Source of the DNA: Cyrtodaria siliqua
Taxonomy: Eukaryota; Mollusca; Bivalvia; Adapedonta; Hiatellidae
DNA length: 64,000 nt
Direction: 5' to 3'
Assembly: GCA_037043455.1 (NCBI GenBank)
Contig: JAWPHD010000228.1
Location: forward strand, 124,001 to 188,000
The notes under the pieces are model-generated. The model searched no databases, was not told the DNA's origin, and saw nothing but the letters and a program-made list of their open reading frames with translations. Position numbers and translations under genes: made by a program. Below are positions 1 through 12,296 of this stretch, piece after piece (position 1 is the first letter of the stretch; each line of letters opens with the position of its first letter).

Positions 1-95
1 CTGATGCATCCTAGAACCTGGTTTAAACGCCTAGCGACCTTCTGGTCATTTCTGGTCACTGACCGTTCAAAGACACTACCCCTCCTGTCAACTCT
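1..95 (-). repeat. Solitary relative of the 18-21 kb satellite
   Basis: Read on the minus strand it contains GTTGACA, GGGGTA, TTTGAACGGTCA, GTTTAAACC and a GGTTCTAGGATGC block, in the same order as in the satellite unit and in the single copies at 31.1 and 53.9 kb. Confidence 0.55.
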
Positions 96-103
96 TTTTA
101 TAC

Positions 104-715
104 TCCCGCTTTCTCAAAGTGGGGCTGTATAGGAATCACGTTTTCCGTAACGTCCCGTCGTGTCCCGTAAGGTCTCACATCTCAATTAATTTTCCCATAG
201 GGTTACTGTATGTAGCCTTTTCCAATATCTGAACTTCAAAGCAGGCCAGCAGACATTGTTGTTGGTTTAATATCGTCAGTATAGCCAAGACCAGTAATTT
301 AAAACAATAAAATACATCAGTTAGCAAGTGTTTTTTTTTTCTCGCTCATGTTTATGTGACCCCTATGGAAAATACACAATTCATACACTAGCCAGCTGAA
401 TATGTGGCGATTAGGTCAAACACTTTTGAAATTTGAATGAAACCTCATATCAACATGGGATTTTCTTTATCATCTGTCTTTCACACTGCAGATGTACGCT
501 AAGCAAAGAAAAACCTATTTTTCAAATTAAAAATTGCCTAAAATTGAGAAGAAAATAGAATTATTTTCTGTTTTCCTTTTGTCTCTAGGTCCGTGAGCTT
601 TCAGGGGAGATAATAGAGGTGAGAGACCGTAACGTACCACGTCTTTGTCCCGTCGCGTCGCGTCGCACATTTCAATTACTTGAATTTCCTGAAACACCTT
701 TGAATGGGTTGTTCC
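104..715 (+). repeat. Dispersed element with CCGTAACGT-rich ends
   Basis: Both ends carry related CCGTAACGTCCCGTCG-type direct repeats followed by CACAT(C/T)TCAATTA. The interior (about 178-612) recurs in opposite orientation at 44294-44718, and both ends without the interior recur at 26283-26430. A transposable element is likely; no coding capacity is visible. Confidence 0.55.
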
Positions 716-1190
716 CAAACTTCATATAAACATAAAAACTGATGACCTTATGTCCCTCTACATCACCCATTGCCTAATTTATTACAGAATTATGGCCCTT
801 TTATTGACTTCAAATGTAAGCGGGGGTATTTATCACATTCAGTGATAGTTCTAGTGCTTTTGTGGCGTCGCGTACTTTGCTTCTATTTTCCCTTGTAACC
901 ATTGATTGTTTGAATATATGTTTGGTTGAATTTTTTTATGCTACTACTATAATAATATAGTATTGACTTTTATACAGGTAGACTATTTATTTCAAATATG
1001 GATATCCATAAGTCATTAACTATATAATTAGTTAGTGAATAAATAGTATAACAGCACTCCATATATATATACGAAATATTTTCAATGCATCATGTCGCAA
1101 TATATATATATATATAGATATACATGTAGTACGGGGATCGGACATGCATACTGTATAAATTTACGTGTATAAAAGAACTAAACGAAATAA
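710..1190. other. AT-rich DNA, no gene seen
   Basis: Contains short (AT)n tracts near 1060-1120. No exon or structured repeat was recognised. Confidence 0.5.
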
Positions 1191-1194
1191 CAAG

Positions 1195-2645
1195 AAATCC
1201 GCGGATTCACAAGTCTCGCCTAACGGGGACGGGACTTAAAAATAAATATTTTAATAAATAAAAACGATGGAGTTTACAGTTTGCTAAGATGACATTTAAG
1301 TGCATTTGTATAAAAACAAAATGCCATTCTATATAAAAAAAATCAAATAAATTTATAAAAAAAATAAAATCATCAGCACCAAAACGTAGGTCAAGGTCAT
1401 AGATGAAATGCATGCGTCCAAAAATATGCACTACCCAATACACAACTATATCAAAATAGAATGTTTTGTCTTCCAAAGATTAAGCTATAAACAATGTTTA
1501 AAGCATCTAGTGCATAATTATAGTTCATGAGAACGTGAAGTAAATGTAACAATTAAAGTTATCTGCCCTTTGCTTGGATGGTGAAGGTCACGTCTACATT
1601 CGCTTTTTACACGTTGCGCTGTACTACCCAAGAAACAACTACAAGCAAAGTTTGAAAGGTCTTAAACATTTTAAAGGGATACATGCCAATCATGACATAT
1701 TATCCACTGAAGATATTTTGAAATATATACATATTGCAATGCCTCCCTTTAACAAATGTGGCCAATGTTCATGTTTGCACTCATTCTGAAACCGTAAAGA
1801 AAGAAAAAAAACTCCCCATTTGTTTATGTCTATATAAAGATATGCTTTAGTCTAGCTTCTGTAAATATTTGTTGTATTATATTTAAATACATATTTGACG
1901 CATATTTTATCATATAACTGTACGGTTTGCTGAGGGGTGGCCCACACCGACCCTCACAAACCTATGACGGGATGAATAAATGGATCACCATTAATTTGGT
2001 GATTGAAATTAAAAAAAAAGAAAAAAGTTTGAAAGGTCTAATGCATAAAGTTTGAGAGAAAGTGACCTAAACGCAAATGTTGAAGGTAAAATTTATTAAG
2101 TTATCTGCTCTTTGCTTGGAGGGTCAAGGTCACATCCACATTTGCTTTGCCACGTTGCAATCTACCACTCAATATACAACTATAAGCAAAGTTTGAAAGG
2201 TCTTAGTGCATACAGTTTGTGAATAATTGACCTCAACACAAAAGTTGAAGGTAAAAATTATAAGGTTATCTGCCCTTTGCTTGGAGAGTCAAGATCACAT
2301 CCACATTTGCTTTATCACATGGCGATGTACCACCCAATATACAACTACAAACCAAGTTTGAAAGGTGTAATGCATACAGTTTGCGAGAAAGTGACCGAAA
2401 CATAAATGTTGAGGGTAAAAATTATTAAGTTATCTGACTTTACTTGGTGGGTCAAGGTCACTTCAACATTTGATTTGTCACATTGCAATGTACCACCCAA
2501 GATACCACTATAAGCAAAGTTTGAAAGGTCTAGTGCATACTGTTTGTGAGAAAATGACCTAAACGCAAAACTTGAGCGTTGACGCCTTCGCCGTCGCCGG
2601 AAAAGCAAACCAAACAGACGAAAACGCGGTTGAAAACACATCATT
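1195..2645 (+). mobile_element. Tandem-core element, family 1 (GTCTCGCC end)
   Basis: Starts with AAATCCGCGGATTC and TCTCGCC, as do copies at 23182 and 61731. The interior has about three to four ~160-bp core units with GGTCAAGGTCACATCC and AGTTTGAAAGGTCTAGTGC. The arrangement (defined end, tandem cores) resembles bivalve pearl / Helentron-associated elements. It is interrupted at about 1800-2027 by an A-tailed insertion. It encodes no protein. Confidence 0.55.
1800..2027 (+). mobile_element. A-tailed insertion inside the family 1 element
   Basis: It breaks the core repeat and ends in an A-rich tail. AAGAAAAAA-like sequence is present at both borders, compatible with a target duplication. 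Probably a LINE 3' end or a SINE. Confidence 0.3.
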
Positions 2646-2647
2646 AA

Positions 2648-3300
2648 ACAAGAGATGTTTGTAAAACATATATGCGGCCCTCAAGGACAGCAATTCATTT
2701 GTAGAATAAAGTTAATGAGCAGAAACCAATTTTCTTTTTATGGTAACAGTGACCGTGACCTTTGACCAAATTACCCTCCAAAATTCCGCTTTAGAATCCC
2801 AAAAGGGAAACTAAAGTTATACAGCGTAAACCCAATTTTTATTTATAGTAGCATTTGATCAAATGCCCCGAATAACAATCGTAAGCTTCCTTTCCACACC
2901 TTTGGTGAAGTTTCGTTAAAATCTCTGAATGGAAACGTAAGTTTTTGAGAAGATATACGGTGACAGTGACCTTGATATTTGACCAAATATCCCAAGCTAC
3001 CTTTCCACCAGCAGCACGTTGTGGTGACGTTTCGTAAAAATCCCTCAATGTTAAATTATTTAGCGGAAAAAAAAAATCTATTTATAATAACTGACGGTGG
3101 CCTTGACCTTTGCCCAAATGACCCGAAGCTTCCTATCATTGAGCCGAACCTGTGGTGACGTTTCGTTAATTCCGTAAAGGGAAATTACGGTTACTGAGAG
3201 GCAATCGCATCTCTTATACACATTATTTATCATATAGTTGCAAGTATAAAAGGCCCATAACTCTGTCAATGATTTATAGAATTTGACCATAATCGTACCT
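2648..3300 (+). repeat. Tandem-core repeats with GTGACCTTGACC motif
   Basis: Diverged units of roughly 110-140 bp share TGACCTTGACCTTTGACCAAAT and GGTGACGTTTCGTTAAAATCCC-like parts. It begins with ACAAGAGATGTTTGT. Probably another short-ended noncoding element. Confidence 0.45.
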
Positions 3301-3469
3301 GGCCTTTATTTTGACAAATTGACTGAATATTTCAAATTGATTTCTTTAAAATAAACGGAAATCTCTTGTATACCCTATAATATACTATATACTTGAACGT
3401 ATAAAAAAGCTCATAACTCTGGCAATAGTTGGTAGAATTCCACAATATTCGAACTCGGCCTTTATTTTA

Positions 3470-3577
3470 ATACTATACATATTCACATCAAGTAATACTC
3501 TACATATTCACATCAAGTAAAACTATACATATTCACATCAAGTAATGCTATACATATTCACATCAAGTAATAATATA
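3470..3577 (+). repeat. 27-bp tandem repeat, 4 copies
   Basis: Four near-identical units containing CATATTCACATCAAGTAA. Confidence 0.8.
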
Positions 3578-4018
3578 CCTGTTCAGGTAGGAAAAACAAG
3601 AGATATATGTTCAATATAACATTTAATAACAAGTATCTGATTCAAATAAATCTTCCACTGTTACCGCTCGATGGCGTTTGGGAAAATCACACACGAACGT
3701 GATAATAGCTATATTTCAGCGAAGTCGATGCAACCGAATTTACAAATAATCAAACCTTAATTATTTTTATTGTCTACATTACATAGACGAACATAGCTGC
3801 GACGTTGTGTTTTTTCCCTTCAAAATGGCGTCCTTAAAGAAAACAAAGCCTTGGTCATATTGGCCGTGTTGGCTTATCCAATCAGATTGCTTGAATTTCA
3901 TATTGGCCGAGTTTTTTCATATTGACCGAGTTTCTCTCCATATTGGCCTTGTTTTTACCATATGATGTGTGCTGTTTGTTGCAAACCACGGCAGATATTA
4001 AGTAGTTAATTAATAATG
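3578..4018. other. Region downstream of the USP gene, no gene seen
   Basis: Contains a diverged short repeat CATATTGGCCGAGTTTT (about 3835-3960). No exon recognised. Confidence 0.45.
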
Positions 4019-4024
4019 TTTATT
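4019..4024 (-). promoter_or_regulatory. Candidate poly(A) signal of the USP gene
   Basis: Read on the minus strand this is AATAAA, the first exact hexamer I find after the stop codon, about 470 nt downstream. The cleavage site is unknown. Confidence 0.35.
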
Positions 4025-4494
4025 AACACGTATATAAAACTTACTTAAATGTTATCATACTTGTATTGGGTATATGCACGAGAAATATATGTTAATGGCA
4101 TGATTAGTACATAGTTATTTTTTAAACATTACATAAATAACGCCGAGGACGTTCTAACCATGTTACAATACATTGCATATTGTTTAACATTATAATTACC
4201 GGTATACATCTTTATCTAGCTAAATAAAATAACAGTATTCATGTATATCTTTAAAAGTCAAGATGCACGTTAACTGAAACAAACGCTTCGAAGAGTGAAC
4301 TGATCAATTTAAAATAGACGTAGCTATCTTGCAATGCTGAACAGATGAATACTTGCACTTTCCTTGTTTAAACTTCTCACATAACCACTAAAATTACATA
4401 AGTTTCTATTAAAATAATTCTAAGATACACGTGTTTAATTGGAATGTTACTTATCGTCACGTGTTTAATATTAATGTATGTTCAATTTCAGTGC

Positions 4495-4686
4495 TCAGTG
4501 CCTGCAAACAAGGACTGGGACCTTGGAATGATGGATGACGTAGTCACTGACGGATCCCATGAGCGTTCTCCTGATCGTCCCCTGTCCCCGGGTCCCGGTT
4601 ATAATCATTGCAGCATGTTCCTCTTCAGCCACCTTAATCACCAGTTCCCCAGGTTTGCCTTGTCCGGTACGGAACTTTCCAGACAC
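4495..4686 (-). CDS. USP exon 4 (C-terminal, nucleotide-binding motif, stop)
   Basis: This exon encodes 63 residues plus TGA. It starts at GTG (Val) right after an acceptor ending AACAG, so the GTG is an internal codon, not a start. It contains GKFRTG and KPGELVIKVAEEE, the strand AAMIITG, and the diagnostic G-2X-G-9X-G-S motif (Gly119, Gly122, Gly132, Ser133 of the joined protein). The final strand is VPVLVCR. In ATP-binding USPs this motif holds the phosphates and ribose, and all its key residues are intact, so ATP binding is plausible. Confidence 0.9.
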   Translation of the reverse strand: MSGKFRTGQGKPGELVIKVAEEEHAAMIITGTRGQGTIRRTLMGSVSDYVIHHSKVPVLVCRH

Positions 4687-5340
4687 CTGTTAGAACAGTA
4701 ATAGATAACATTTCAAACATATAAACTAGCAGGCGGTAATTTCCTTTGTATTTGCACACGTGTAAATCATTTAATTGAAAATAACACCTGCCAGAATAAA
4801 TGGTGTACACTAACTACTAGATACTGGAGGTTATAGTTTGGCAGACAGATGAAATGCTACAAAACGCAAAAAGACTCTGTTCATATATGTGTAAATAAAC
4901 CAAGTGCTTGTTCTATGCAAAACACCAGAATGCAGAAGATATTTATAAAATAAAACAGACATTCAAATAAATCAGTAGACGTCTTATTTGTTTGCTTAAC
5001 ATTCTGTATTCTAGATGCACAACATTTTCTTTCGTCCGATTTCTAACTGCTGTTTAATATCATTTGTCAAGTTAGGACCGTTTCGGAAAACGACATTTTC
5101 CAGAGTTATTCTGCACTTGACTGGTTGTTGAGATTCCATAGAAATTCAATGAACATAATCATGGAAAAAAATAATATATTTTAGGTTGTACTCTTTTTAC
5201 AGTGGATACAAAGATAAATGTACGCTATGCAGGTCCTTTTATTCAAAAAAATGTTCCATACAATTGCATTGCAATGCATTAGTACACCACATACAGTATG
5301 CATTAGTACACCACATATAGTACTATGAAATGATACAATC
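4687..5340. other. USP intron 3, proximal part
   Basis: AT-rich. A 22-bp direct duplication (GCATTAGTACACCACATA) lies at 5276-5320. No other feature. Confidence 0.5.
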
Positions 5341-5665
5341 ATGCTGAAGGATGCTGGCTGGGCAAGTTTTGACATTTTCAAGTCTAAGGATTTTATTTTT
5401 TAAATCATAGTTTTATTTGAAACAGAATTGTTTCATTGTTTTCATTCTAGTAGAGATGGATACAATGTAGGATTTAAGATGGTAACATATACACTTTTAA
5501 ACAAACATTTCCCCCCATATTGTTTCCCTCATGCATGTCATGTGTTATCATTTTTCGTTGTCAACACAATAGTGGGTATATGGATAGCTCTGAGGAGAAT
5601 TTATCCTTTTGCTATAATAAAAATAAGATTTTTGCTTTTCAGTAGTGGAAAACAGATATAAAAGA
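5340..5665 (+). repeat. Partial copy of the TTAA-flanked element at 25.7 kb
   Basis: Shares GGCTGGGCAAGTT, the ATTTTATTTTTTAAATCATAG block, GGATACAATGTAGG and AGTGGAAAACA in order with 25733-26094. Its outer ends are degraded. Confidence 0.6.
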
Positions 5666-6010
5666 AGATACTGATCTAATTTTACATTCGATCTCTATGT
5701 CAAAGTATGTGTACAGTATTTTACAGTAAAAATGTCAAAATAATCCCAAAATGTGTGTAATTTAAAGAATTGCCAGTAAGGTTGGCAATTGTTTTTCAGA
5801 CAGTAAAAGGGAATTATAAATAAGACACGCGTTGATCTAGGGCATCAACACAGTTTAAAGTACAAACGCAGCCGCCGTGTTTTCAGTTGTTTGTTTTGTG
5901 TCTGCTCCAAAATAAACCGGAGTGTAACAAGGTATGCATACTCGAAGACTTTAAAAACATCTCATGTACATAGTTTCAATAACTCTTTAAAAACATCTTA
6001 TGTATTACTA

Positions 6011-6242
6011 CTCAAAATTTGCTAAGGATCACTTTTTTTGCTGTCTACATTTCTTGCTGAAATAAATAGCATTATTTCTATTTTACATGAAATTATTTAG
6101 GGCAGTGTATGGTCATGTGATCTCATGACTTTATTCAAATTGTGGAATTGTTGAAGTATGAATGAAATTAATATCGTTATTGTGAATTAATTTCTTATAA
6201 TATTATATCGAAGAATAAAAGTGATCCTTAGCAAATTTTGAG
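6011..6242. mobile_element. 232-bp MITE with TA target duplication
   Basis: Terminal inverted repeats of about 26 bp, CTCAAAATTTGCTAAGGATC at the left and its complement at the right, each bordered by TA. The size and TA duplication fit a Tc1/mariner-type nonautonomous element. A 19-bp direct repeat CATAGTTTCAATAACTCTT occurs outside both ends (about 5970 and 6246). Confidence 0.75.
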
Positions 6243-6691
6243 TAGCATAGTTTCAATAACTCTTACATGCAACTTTTAAACTAATGCCCCGATAGCTCTT
6301 GTATATATATATATATAGCCTGTTCAAACCCGGTTTTTCACAGTAATCAATGGCGAACATGAAATGAACTCATTTATACTCACAACTGATTTTGAAATAA
6401 GATATTAAATACAGTATAATCTATGTTTATTTCCAATGAGCGTTTGTAAAGTCCCTCGAGTATATAAGCTGTCGTTCGGGGCTCTTATTAGAGTTTGTTT
6501 ACACACGTTAAGTGCTGCATTTCAACAGGACAGGATAATGTAGTAGTAAATAAAAACAAGACCTAGTGCTGCTGATTTGTAACTTTTTAAATGTAGTTTT
6601 TCGTAGGATCCGATCATTGCTGTTTCGTGAATACGATATATTGGTGTCGCGGACGTTTCATCCTAAATATGTTTTACATGTCGTCTTACTG

Positions 6692-6999
6692 AACTGAATG
6701 TTGTTTAACGGCTCATCAACACAGTATAGATTATTTAGAGCCGCCCCAGAGCGAGAGGAAGGATACATAGGAATCCGGGAACCGTGCCCTACTCTTATTA
6801 TCGAATATATTCCTATGCTTCTTTTACGTGCTCGATACACGAGACCGCCCGGTTTACGTCCCCATCCGACGACGGACGAGGCTAAGGGAAAGTGTCTTGC
6901 CCAAGAACACACCGACGAAACAGTGGCACCACGGAGGATTGAACCCGGGGCCTCCGGTTACAAATCCGCGGCGCTACCGACTGCCCCACGCCAGCCCTC
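6692..6999 (-). mobile_element. tRNA-derived SINE, family S1, full length
   Basis: Minus-strand 5' end GAGGGCTGGCGTGGGGCAG resembles a tRNA A box and GGGTTCAATCC a B box; a shared body and an ATTCAATTCA-type tail follow. It is flanked by the exact 11-bp duplication TCGTCTTACTG (6681-6691 and 7000-7010), which fixes the ends. Other copies lie at 26445, 31285, 37858 and 52918. Confidence 0.85.
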
Positions 7000-7010
7000 T
7001 CGTCTTACTG

Positions 7011-8010
7011 GTTGTACCACGAAAGTATGATATCAAACTAATTAGATTTACTTCAGTTCTTTGGGAGAATTCAAAGTTCAGTTCCTTTGAGATTTATGTT
7101 GTACACTATTGTACAATACTCATTCCTCAACGATTTTGAAAAATAAATGTGTTACCCTGATTTAAAATGTCTTTAGTTACTATCTGTCTAAACGTACTGA
7201 AATAATCGCGTCATACTAAAAATAACTACAAGCCTGGTGTTCAGTCCTTTATACTGCGTATGTACAGTAATATCCTACTTTTATTTTGTTCAAATTTATT
7301 TGCTCCAAACTTGACTTTTAGTTTTCTTTCTCCTTCTGCGGATATTAACGTTGTGGGTGAACCCACTGTTTTAAACTACTGCTAGATCGACACTAATACT
7401 TACATGGAGTTCCTGCATTTTCGTCTTGTATTTATGTTCTAGAGCTTTGACCCTGTCGGAAAGTTCACGCAGAAGCTCATCGACAACGGCTGGACCTAGA
7501 AATTACAGATTACAGAACTATGTAATAAGTTTTATAATTAAGTAAAGCAGTATAGGTAACATATTACATATATAGTATAGTCTAAATATGAAATGTAACA
7601 TAGCAAACGTACATATTAAGAGTTTTATAATACATGACATGTTACAGACAAGAAACCCCGGTACACCGGGGAGGCTAAAGAAAAGAATAGTCTTCAGAGT
7701 CAATATCAAAATACGATGGACGGCTTGGATGACTGCGAAAGTATTAACGTCTGATACGTGAACATTATAATATTGAGACTAAAGAGAATATGACCTGTCT
7801 GGAATAACGTATTGTTAGTCTAGTCAAAGATTGCTTAAAATGCAATACGTTTTATAAATCAGAATTCTGCACAAGAAGTAGTTATCTGTTCATGTAACTA
7901 TACTGAACCAAACAGCTAACGCACCAGTAGACAATACCTTTAATATCTCAATAATAACAATCAATATATCAAAACAAATTTCATATCTTGTCAATAACGA
8001 CTGTAAAATT
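7011..8010. other. USP introns 2 and 3 flanking exon 3
   Basis: Apart from exon 3 (7404-7495), AT-rich intronic DNA with no recognised element. Confidence 0.5.
7404..7495 (-). CDS. USP exon 3
   Basis: This exon is 92 nt. The acceptor CTAG ends at 7496 and the donor GTAAGT lies at 7398-7403. It completes a split Ser codon and encodes 30 residues (59-88): PAVVDELLRELSDRV, then a Lys/Glu-rich stretch ending KMQELH. The charged heptad-like pattern fits the long helix between beta2 and beta3 of USPs. It ends in phase 0 and joins directly to the Val codon of exon 4. It is too short to appear as an ATG-started ORF and was found by splice-site and phase reasoning. Confidence 0.85.
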
Positions 8011-8013
8011 AAA

Positions 8014-9050
8014 ACAAGAGGCCCAAGAGGGCCTATGAACGCTCTACTGGCTAAAACGGTTCTTATATCAAGGGTAGTCGACATAAAATTTCCAACAGTA
8101 CTTCTTTTAAAACATTGCAAAAACAATAGGGCTAGGAAGGCGTTAGATCGCTCACCTGGTAATCATGGGCAATAAGGTTGCTTTGTCTAGTATGGCATGG
8201 GTATTTTTTAATTTGTCCCACTTTCTTCTATGAATGAAATGTCAATAAAATGGGTGTGGTGGGGGTGAGTACAGATTTAACAAAGGAAATTTTTCAACAA
8301 ATCAAGGGCCATAACTCTGTCGTTACTAACAAGATCTAGCTGGTTTTCGAACTTGTCTAAGATTTGCACAACTAGACTACATACTGAGACTTCCTGCCAA
8401 ATTTCGTCGAAATCAACAAGGCGTTAGGAGGAGTAGCGCCAACAAGACATTTTAAAGTAAAAATGTCAAGGGGCCGTAACTCTATCAAAAATCAACGAAC
8501 CGGATAAAAATGCAATAGGCAGAAATAGAAATCATAGCAATGCTTCCTGCTAAGTTCCATCAAATCTAACAAAAAAAAGGCTAAAAAAAAGTAATTAAAA
8601 AAAAAAAAAAAAGTAAAAAAAAAAAAAAAAAAGTAAAAAAAAAAAAAAAAATAATTTAAATATCTAAAACAAATTTTTAATCTGGTAACGTTTGGTAAAG
8701 ATCAGATGAATTAACGAGGCAAAATATGGCATTTTTACCGATATCAAGGACCATAACTCCGCTGTTACTGGTCCGATCTGGCTGGTTTCAAACTTTTCCA
8801 AGCTTTCATTCATATTAACGATCTGGTAAAGTTTGGTACATATCGGATGAAAAATGAAGGCCCTATTGTCTTAACGAGGCAAAATATAGCATTTTTAACT
8901 AAATCAATGGCCATTACTCCGCTGTTACTCGTTTGATCTGGCTGGTTTTCGAACTTGCCCGAGCTTTCATTGATATTAACAATCTGTTAAAGTTTGGTAA
9001 AGATCGAATGAAAAAAGGAGTTTAGATTCCAGTGATGGATGGTATACGAT
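8014..9050 (+). mobile_element. Tandem-core element, family 2 (AAGAGGCCC end)
   Basis: Starts with AACAAGAGGCCCAAGAGGGC and GCTCTACTGG, as at 61908. Core units repeat CATAACTCCGCTGTTACT followed by GATCTGGCTGGTTTTCGAAC (about 8310, 8750, 8910). An A-rich expansion lies at 8590-8650. No coding capacity. Confidence 0.55.
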
Positions 9051-9084
9051 GCAGTTTTATCATTTAAAATCAAAATGCACAGGG

Positions 9085-9480
9085 TTCTGAAAGGGGGATC
9101 ACTTGGAGGCAAACAACCTAAAGCCAACAACAAAAGAGAAAAGTAGCAGATTCGGTATTACATGTATTGAGTCTGTTCATGAGAGATATTGTCATGTGCA
9201 ACTCCTCTCACGCCCATAGCACAGGCTTAAGCGTGTTCTACTTTATAGCCACAAACATAGGGCTTGATTATCCCAAAGGACCAGCAAGTAATAACACTTC
9301 TGATTTGTAGTCGGGCGACGTTTTACAGCCGCCACACAGCACTAAACAACCGCTAGTGTGTATGTTGATAAATACTGAAAATGGAATCCCTTGGAAGCAA
9401 CAAAAAGAAACAAGAGAGAAAAGTAGCAGATTCGGTTTTATTGAGTCTGTTCATGAGAGGTAATACAAGGTTCAACAAGC
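9085..9480 (+). repeat. ~250-bp tandem repeat (CTTGGAAGCAAC family), short array
   Basis: About one and a half copies of the unit that also forms the array at 15519-16350. Shared blocks are GTAGCAGATTCGGTTTTATT, GAGTCTGTTCATGAGA and ACGTTTTACAGCCGCCAC. Confidence 0.65.
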
Positions 9481-9904
9481 CTCACGCCTCAAGGCGATCA
9501 CCTGAGTGTAAGTGTTGTATTAAAAAGACATGTTTTATGCAGTAAACACAACATACGTGTAGTATGAATTTACTGCAGTCCTGATTCGATCCAATACAAT
9601 AACATAAACAATGACAGGTGAAACAGGTGACATAATACATGCGACGTTGTAAATTAATGTCAACTCTCTGACACACTTGGCAGAGAACGACAGGCGTATA
9701 ATATATGCAGCTTATGAGAGCTCGATACTTTGTAGCTTCAGAAAAGAAGATTGATATTTCCGCATAAAATATAGATATAAAAATCGAACAGGAAAAGCAG
9801 CAATCAAGGACGACAGTCAACCACAAACACGTACAGAAACAAACCATTGACGGCACGACAAGACAAGACTGCAGACAAACATCAAATTCACCGTCCTTTT
9901 GGGC

Positions 9905-10910
9905 TTTAGGTAGACGTCATCATAGGGTCCACAGCCTGTCCGGTCATCGCACAATTAAAGAGGAAAGCATAGTGGCGAACTGTAAATGGGTCCACCACCA
10001 AGCATGCAGTGCGTTGCAAAATTATAGGGTCATAACCTCTTTTGATAAACCTTTTATCAAGTTTAACAAAGATAGTATGAAAGTTATGTAAAACATGTGG
10101 AGCCAAATTTAAACCCGGGGAAACCATTTAAACCGACTTGGAAGGAAACCATAAGCGTATGCTATATGCAAACGATTAGACATCTACCTCTTGTAGTTTC
10201 AGTGTAGAGGACTATTTAAAGATTTTCCTTTATAACTATGTAAAACTGTGAACCCGGTGACGGTGCCAGATTTGAGCCCATGGTCACCATTCGACCAAAC
10301 TTGATAGAGGACCATAAGCGTATGTTACATGCAAACATATTAGAGTTTAAAAGCCTTGCTTTTTCAGAGAAGACGATGTCCTTAAGTTATTGCCTATTTA
10401 AGTCTCTGTACAACTTGTGACCCTTGGGGTACCCGAGGGTTAACATTTGAACAAACTAGGTAGATGGCCATACGCGTATGCTACATGCAAAATATTAGAC
10501 CTCATGAGAGTTATATGCCTCGTAGTTTTAGAAATGTTCCTGAGATGTCTATGTAAAACATGCAAAATCCCTATATACTAATTCTGGACCCCGGGACGTG
10601 GCCATTTCTAACGTGCCGACTTATTTGAAAAAAATTGATAGTCTAGGAGTTGCCGATCATTTATAAACAAAAAGCTGTCAAAACCTTTTAGTGGATCTTT
10701 AGAAGATTGTTCAAGGTTTCAACATTTTATGATTATGGCGGCCAATTTGAATGCCACCTTAACCTATTTTTTTTTACAAATTTGAAAACAACTGACTAAG
10801 AATCATCCGTGTGAAGTTTGGTTAAATTGATCCAGAGGTTTTTGAGGCAAAGTATTTTGAACAAGTGGTTAACTACGGACGGACGGACAGACGAAGAATG
10901 ATAAAAACAG
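9905..10910 (+). mobile_element. Tandem-core element, family 3 (GACCATAAGCGTATG core)
   Basis: Repeats GACCATAAGCGTATGCTACA, TAGTTTCAG and CTATGTAAAAC about every 165 bp and ends with GTTTGGTTAAATTGATCC and an ACGGACGGACGGACAGACG tract, as in 60000-60945. Noncoding. Confidence 0.55.
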
Positions 10911-11112
10911 AAGTCTATCGAAAATATCCATGAAGTGACGTTCAAACAAATAAATTACGTAATTATAACATTATGGACGAAATAATCACTACATCTATTC
11001 ATACGCCAATAATATACATACGTGTCACACCTTATTGTACACTTCAAACCATGATAATAACGTCTTACCATTATGCATACGTCACACAGTAATATATACG
11101 TCACGCTTTGAT

Positions 11113-11234
11113 ATATAGAGAATATCATGTCAGTGCCTTTTACTATCCAGATTATTAGGCGAGGCTTAGAAAACGAAGAATGGCGAGCTTAATAAACTGG
11201 ATAGTAAAAGGCACTGACATAATATTCTATTTAT
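11113..11234. repeat. Inverted repeat, ~37-bp arms
   Basis: ATGTCAGTGCCTTTTACTAT and four more bases pair perfectly with 11197-11220 across a 46-bp loop. The outer AGAATAT parts pair imperfectly. Probably a foldback element. Confidence 0.75.
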
Positions 11235-12290
11235 CATGTAGATTATCCACATTTTCTGTATGAATTACTATTGTTACCAATTTCTCAGAATGTTACGCTT
11301 ATCAAGGGCATCGCCATGTTGTTGTTTTTTGTTTGTTTTATGACGTCAGGCAACGTTACGTTACGTGCATGACGTCAGATAACGTTACGTACAATAAACG
11401 CCGAGGGATTCCGCATTGATTTGCTTTATCGGTCAGTGCCTAATTAAAGCAAAATTTATTAGATCACCCCTTTATTAGGCAGAAAAGTGCATATCTGTAT
11501 GATAAATACATATACATATTAAAGGAAACATGTCAAGATGGTTTTACAATTTGTAACATTCAGTTGGTTACACTCTTTATAGAGGGACAATGTCTTCATT
11601 TAATATGGAAATAAAATAAATGAAGTTTGTGTTGAAGCATGACAAGGTGGTTCTACAATACTAAACATTCGAGTGTTTTATAGTCTATCTGTTAAACAGA
11701 CAAATGAAACATGAACATATAATTATACAACATGAAACATTCAAGAGCATTACAATTAAAATGTGTTTCGTTACTCCATGTGGTAAGCAAACTCAGATCG
11801 AGGATGCATGCAAGAAAATCACACAAGGTAGTGATACGACTTCATAACACGGCACAATTCAACATTTATAAGATCACTGGACAAATATTAATAACAAATA
11901 AAACTGAGACTTATTAACTTACTATGTCCCAGCTGCTCTAAAATATGTTTTAAAATATGTTAAGAGCTCACAAGAGTGACGTTCCTGAAGTCAATAAAAG
12001 CAAGTTCAAACATCAGATTTCTGTTTTAAGGACTATTTTGTTAGCAATAAGTACACTCCTATCATAATATAGAGAGGAATTAATCTCATAAACGTTTATA
12101 AATGGAATTCGATGGTTCAACGCAAGACTGCCGTAACTGCATATAAATAAAGAAGAAAATACACCAGTGTTGCATTGAACCTCGAAATGTATGCTTGTAG
12201 TATATCTCTGAATGAATAGTTCCGTCAATTTCGATCTTTCTTAAAGTGGCTTTCCCGCCAACAAGAGGAACATTTTACAACAGTTATATA
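11235..12290. other. USP intron 2 DNA, little recognised
   Basis: Contains paired AACGTTACGT-type short repeats near 11350-11390. No exon or full element seen. Confidence 0.45.
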
Positions 12291-12296
12291 CCGTTA

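Noticed and set aside
4444..4701. 85-codon plus-strand ORF over exon 4
   Set aside because: It is the antisense shadow of the USP C-terminal exon.
6698..7139. Overlapping ORFs of 103-110 codons
   Set aside because: They lie in an S1 SINE with a clear target duplication; the same peptides appear at other SINE copies.
9482..9856. 124-codon Cys-rich minus-strand ORF
   Set aside because: No signal-peptide logic, domain or splice structure could be supported; composition matches AT-rich noncoding DNA.
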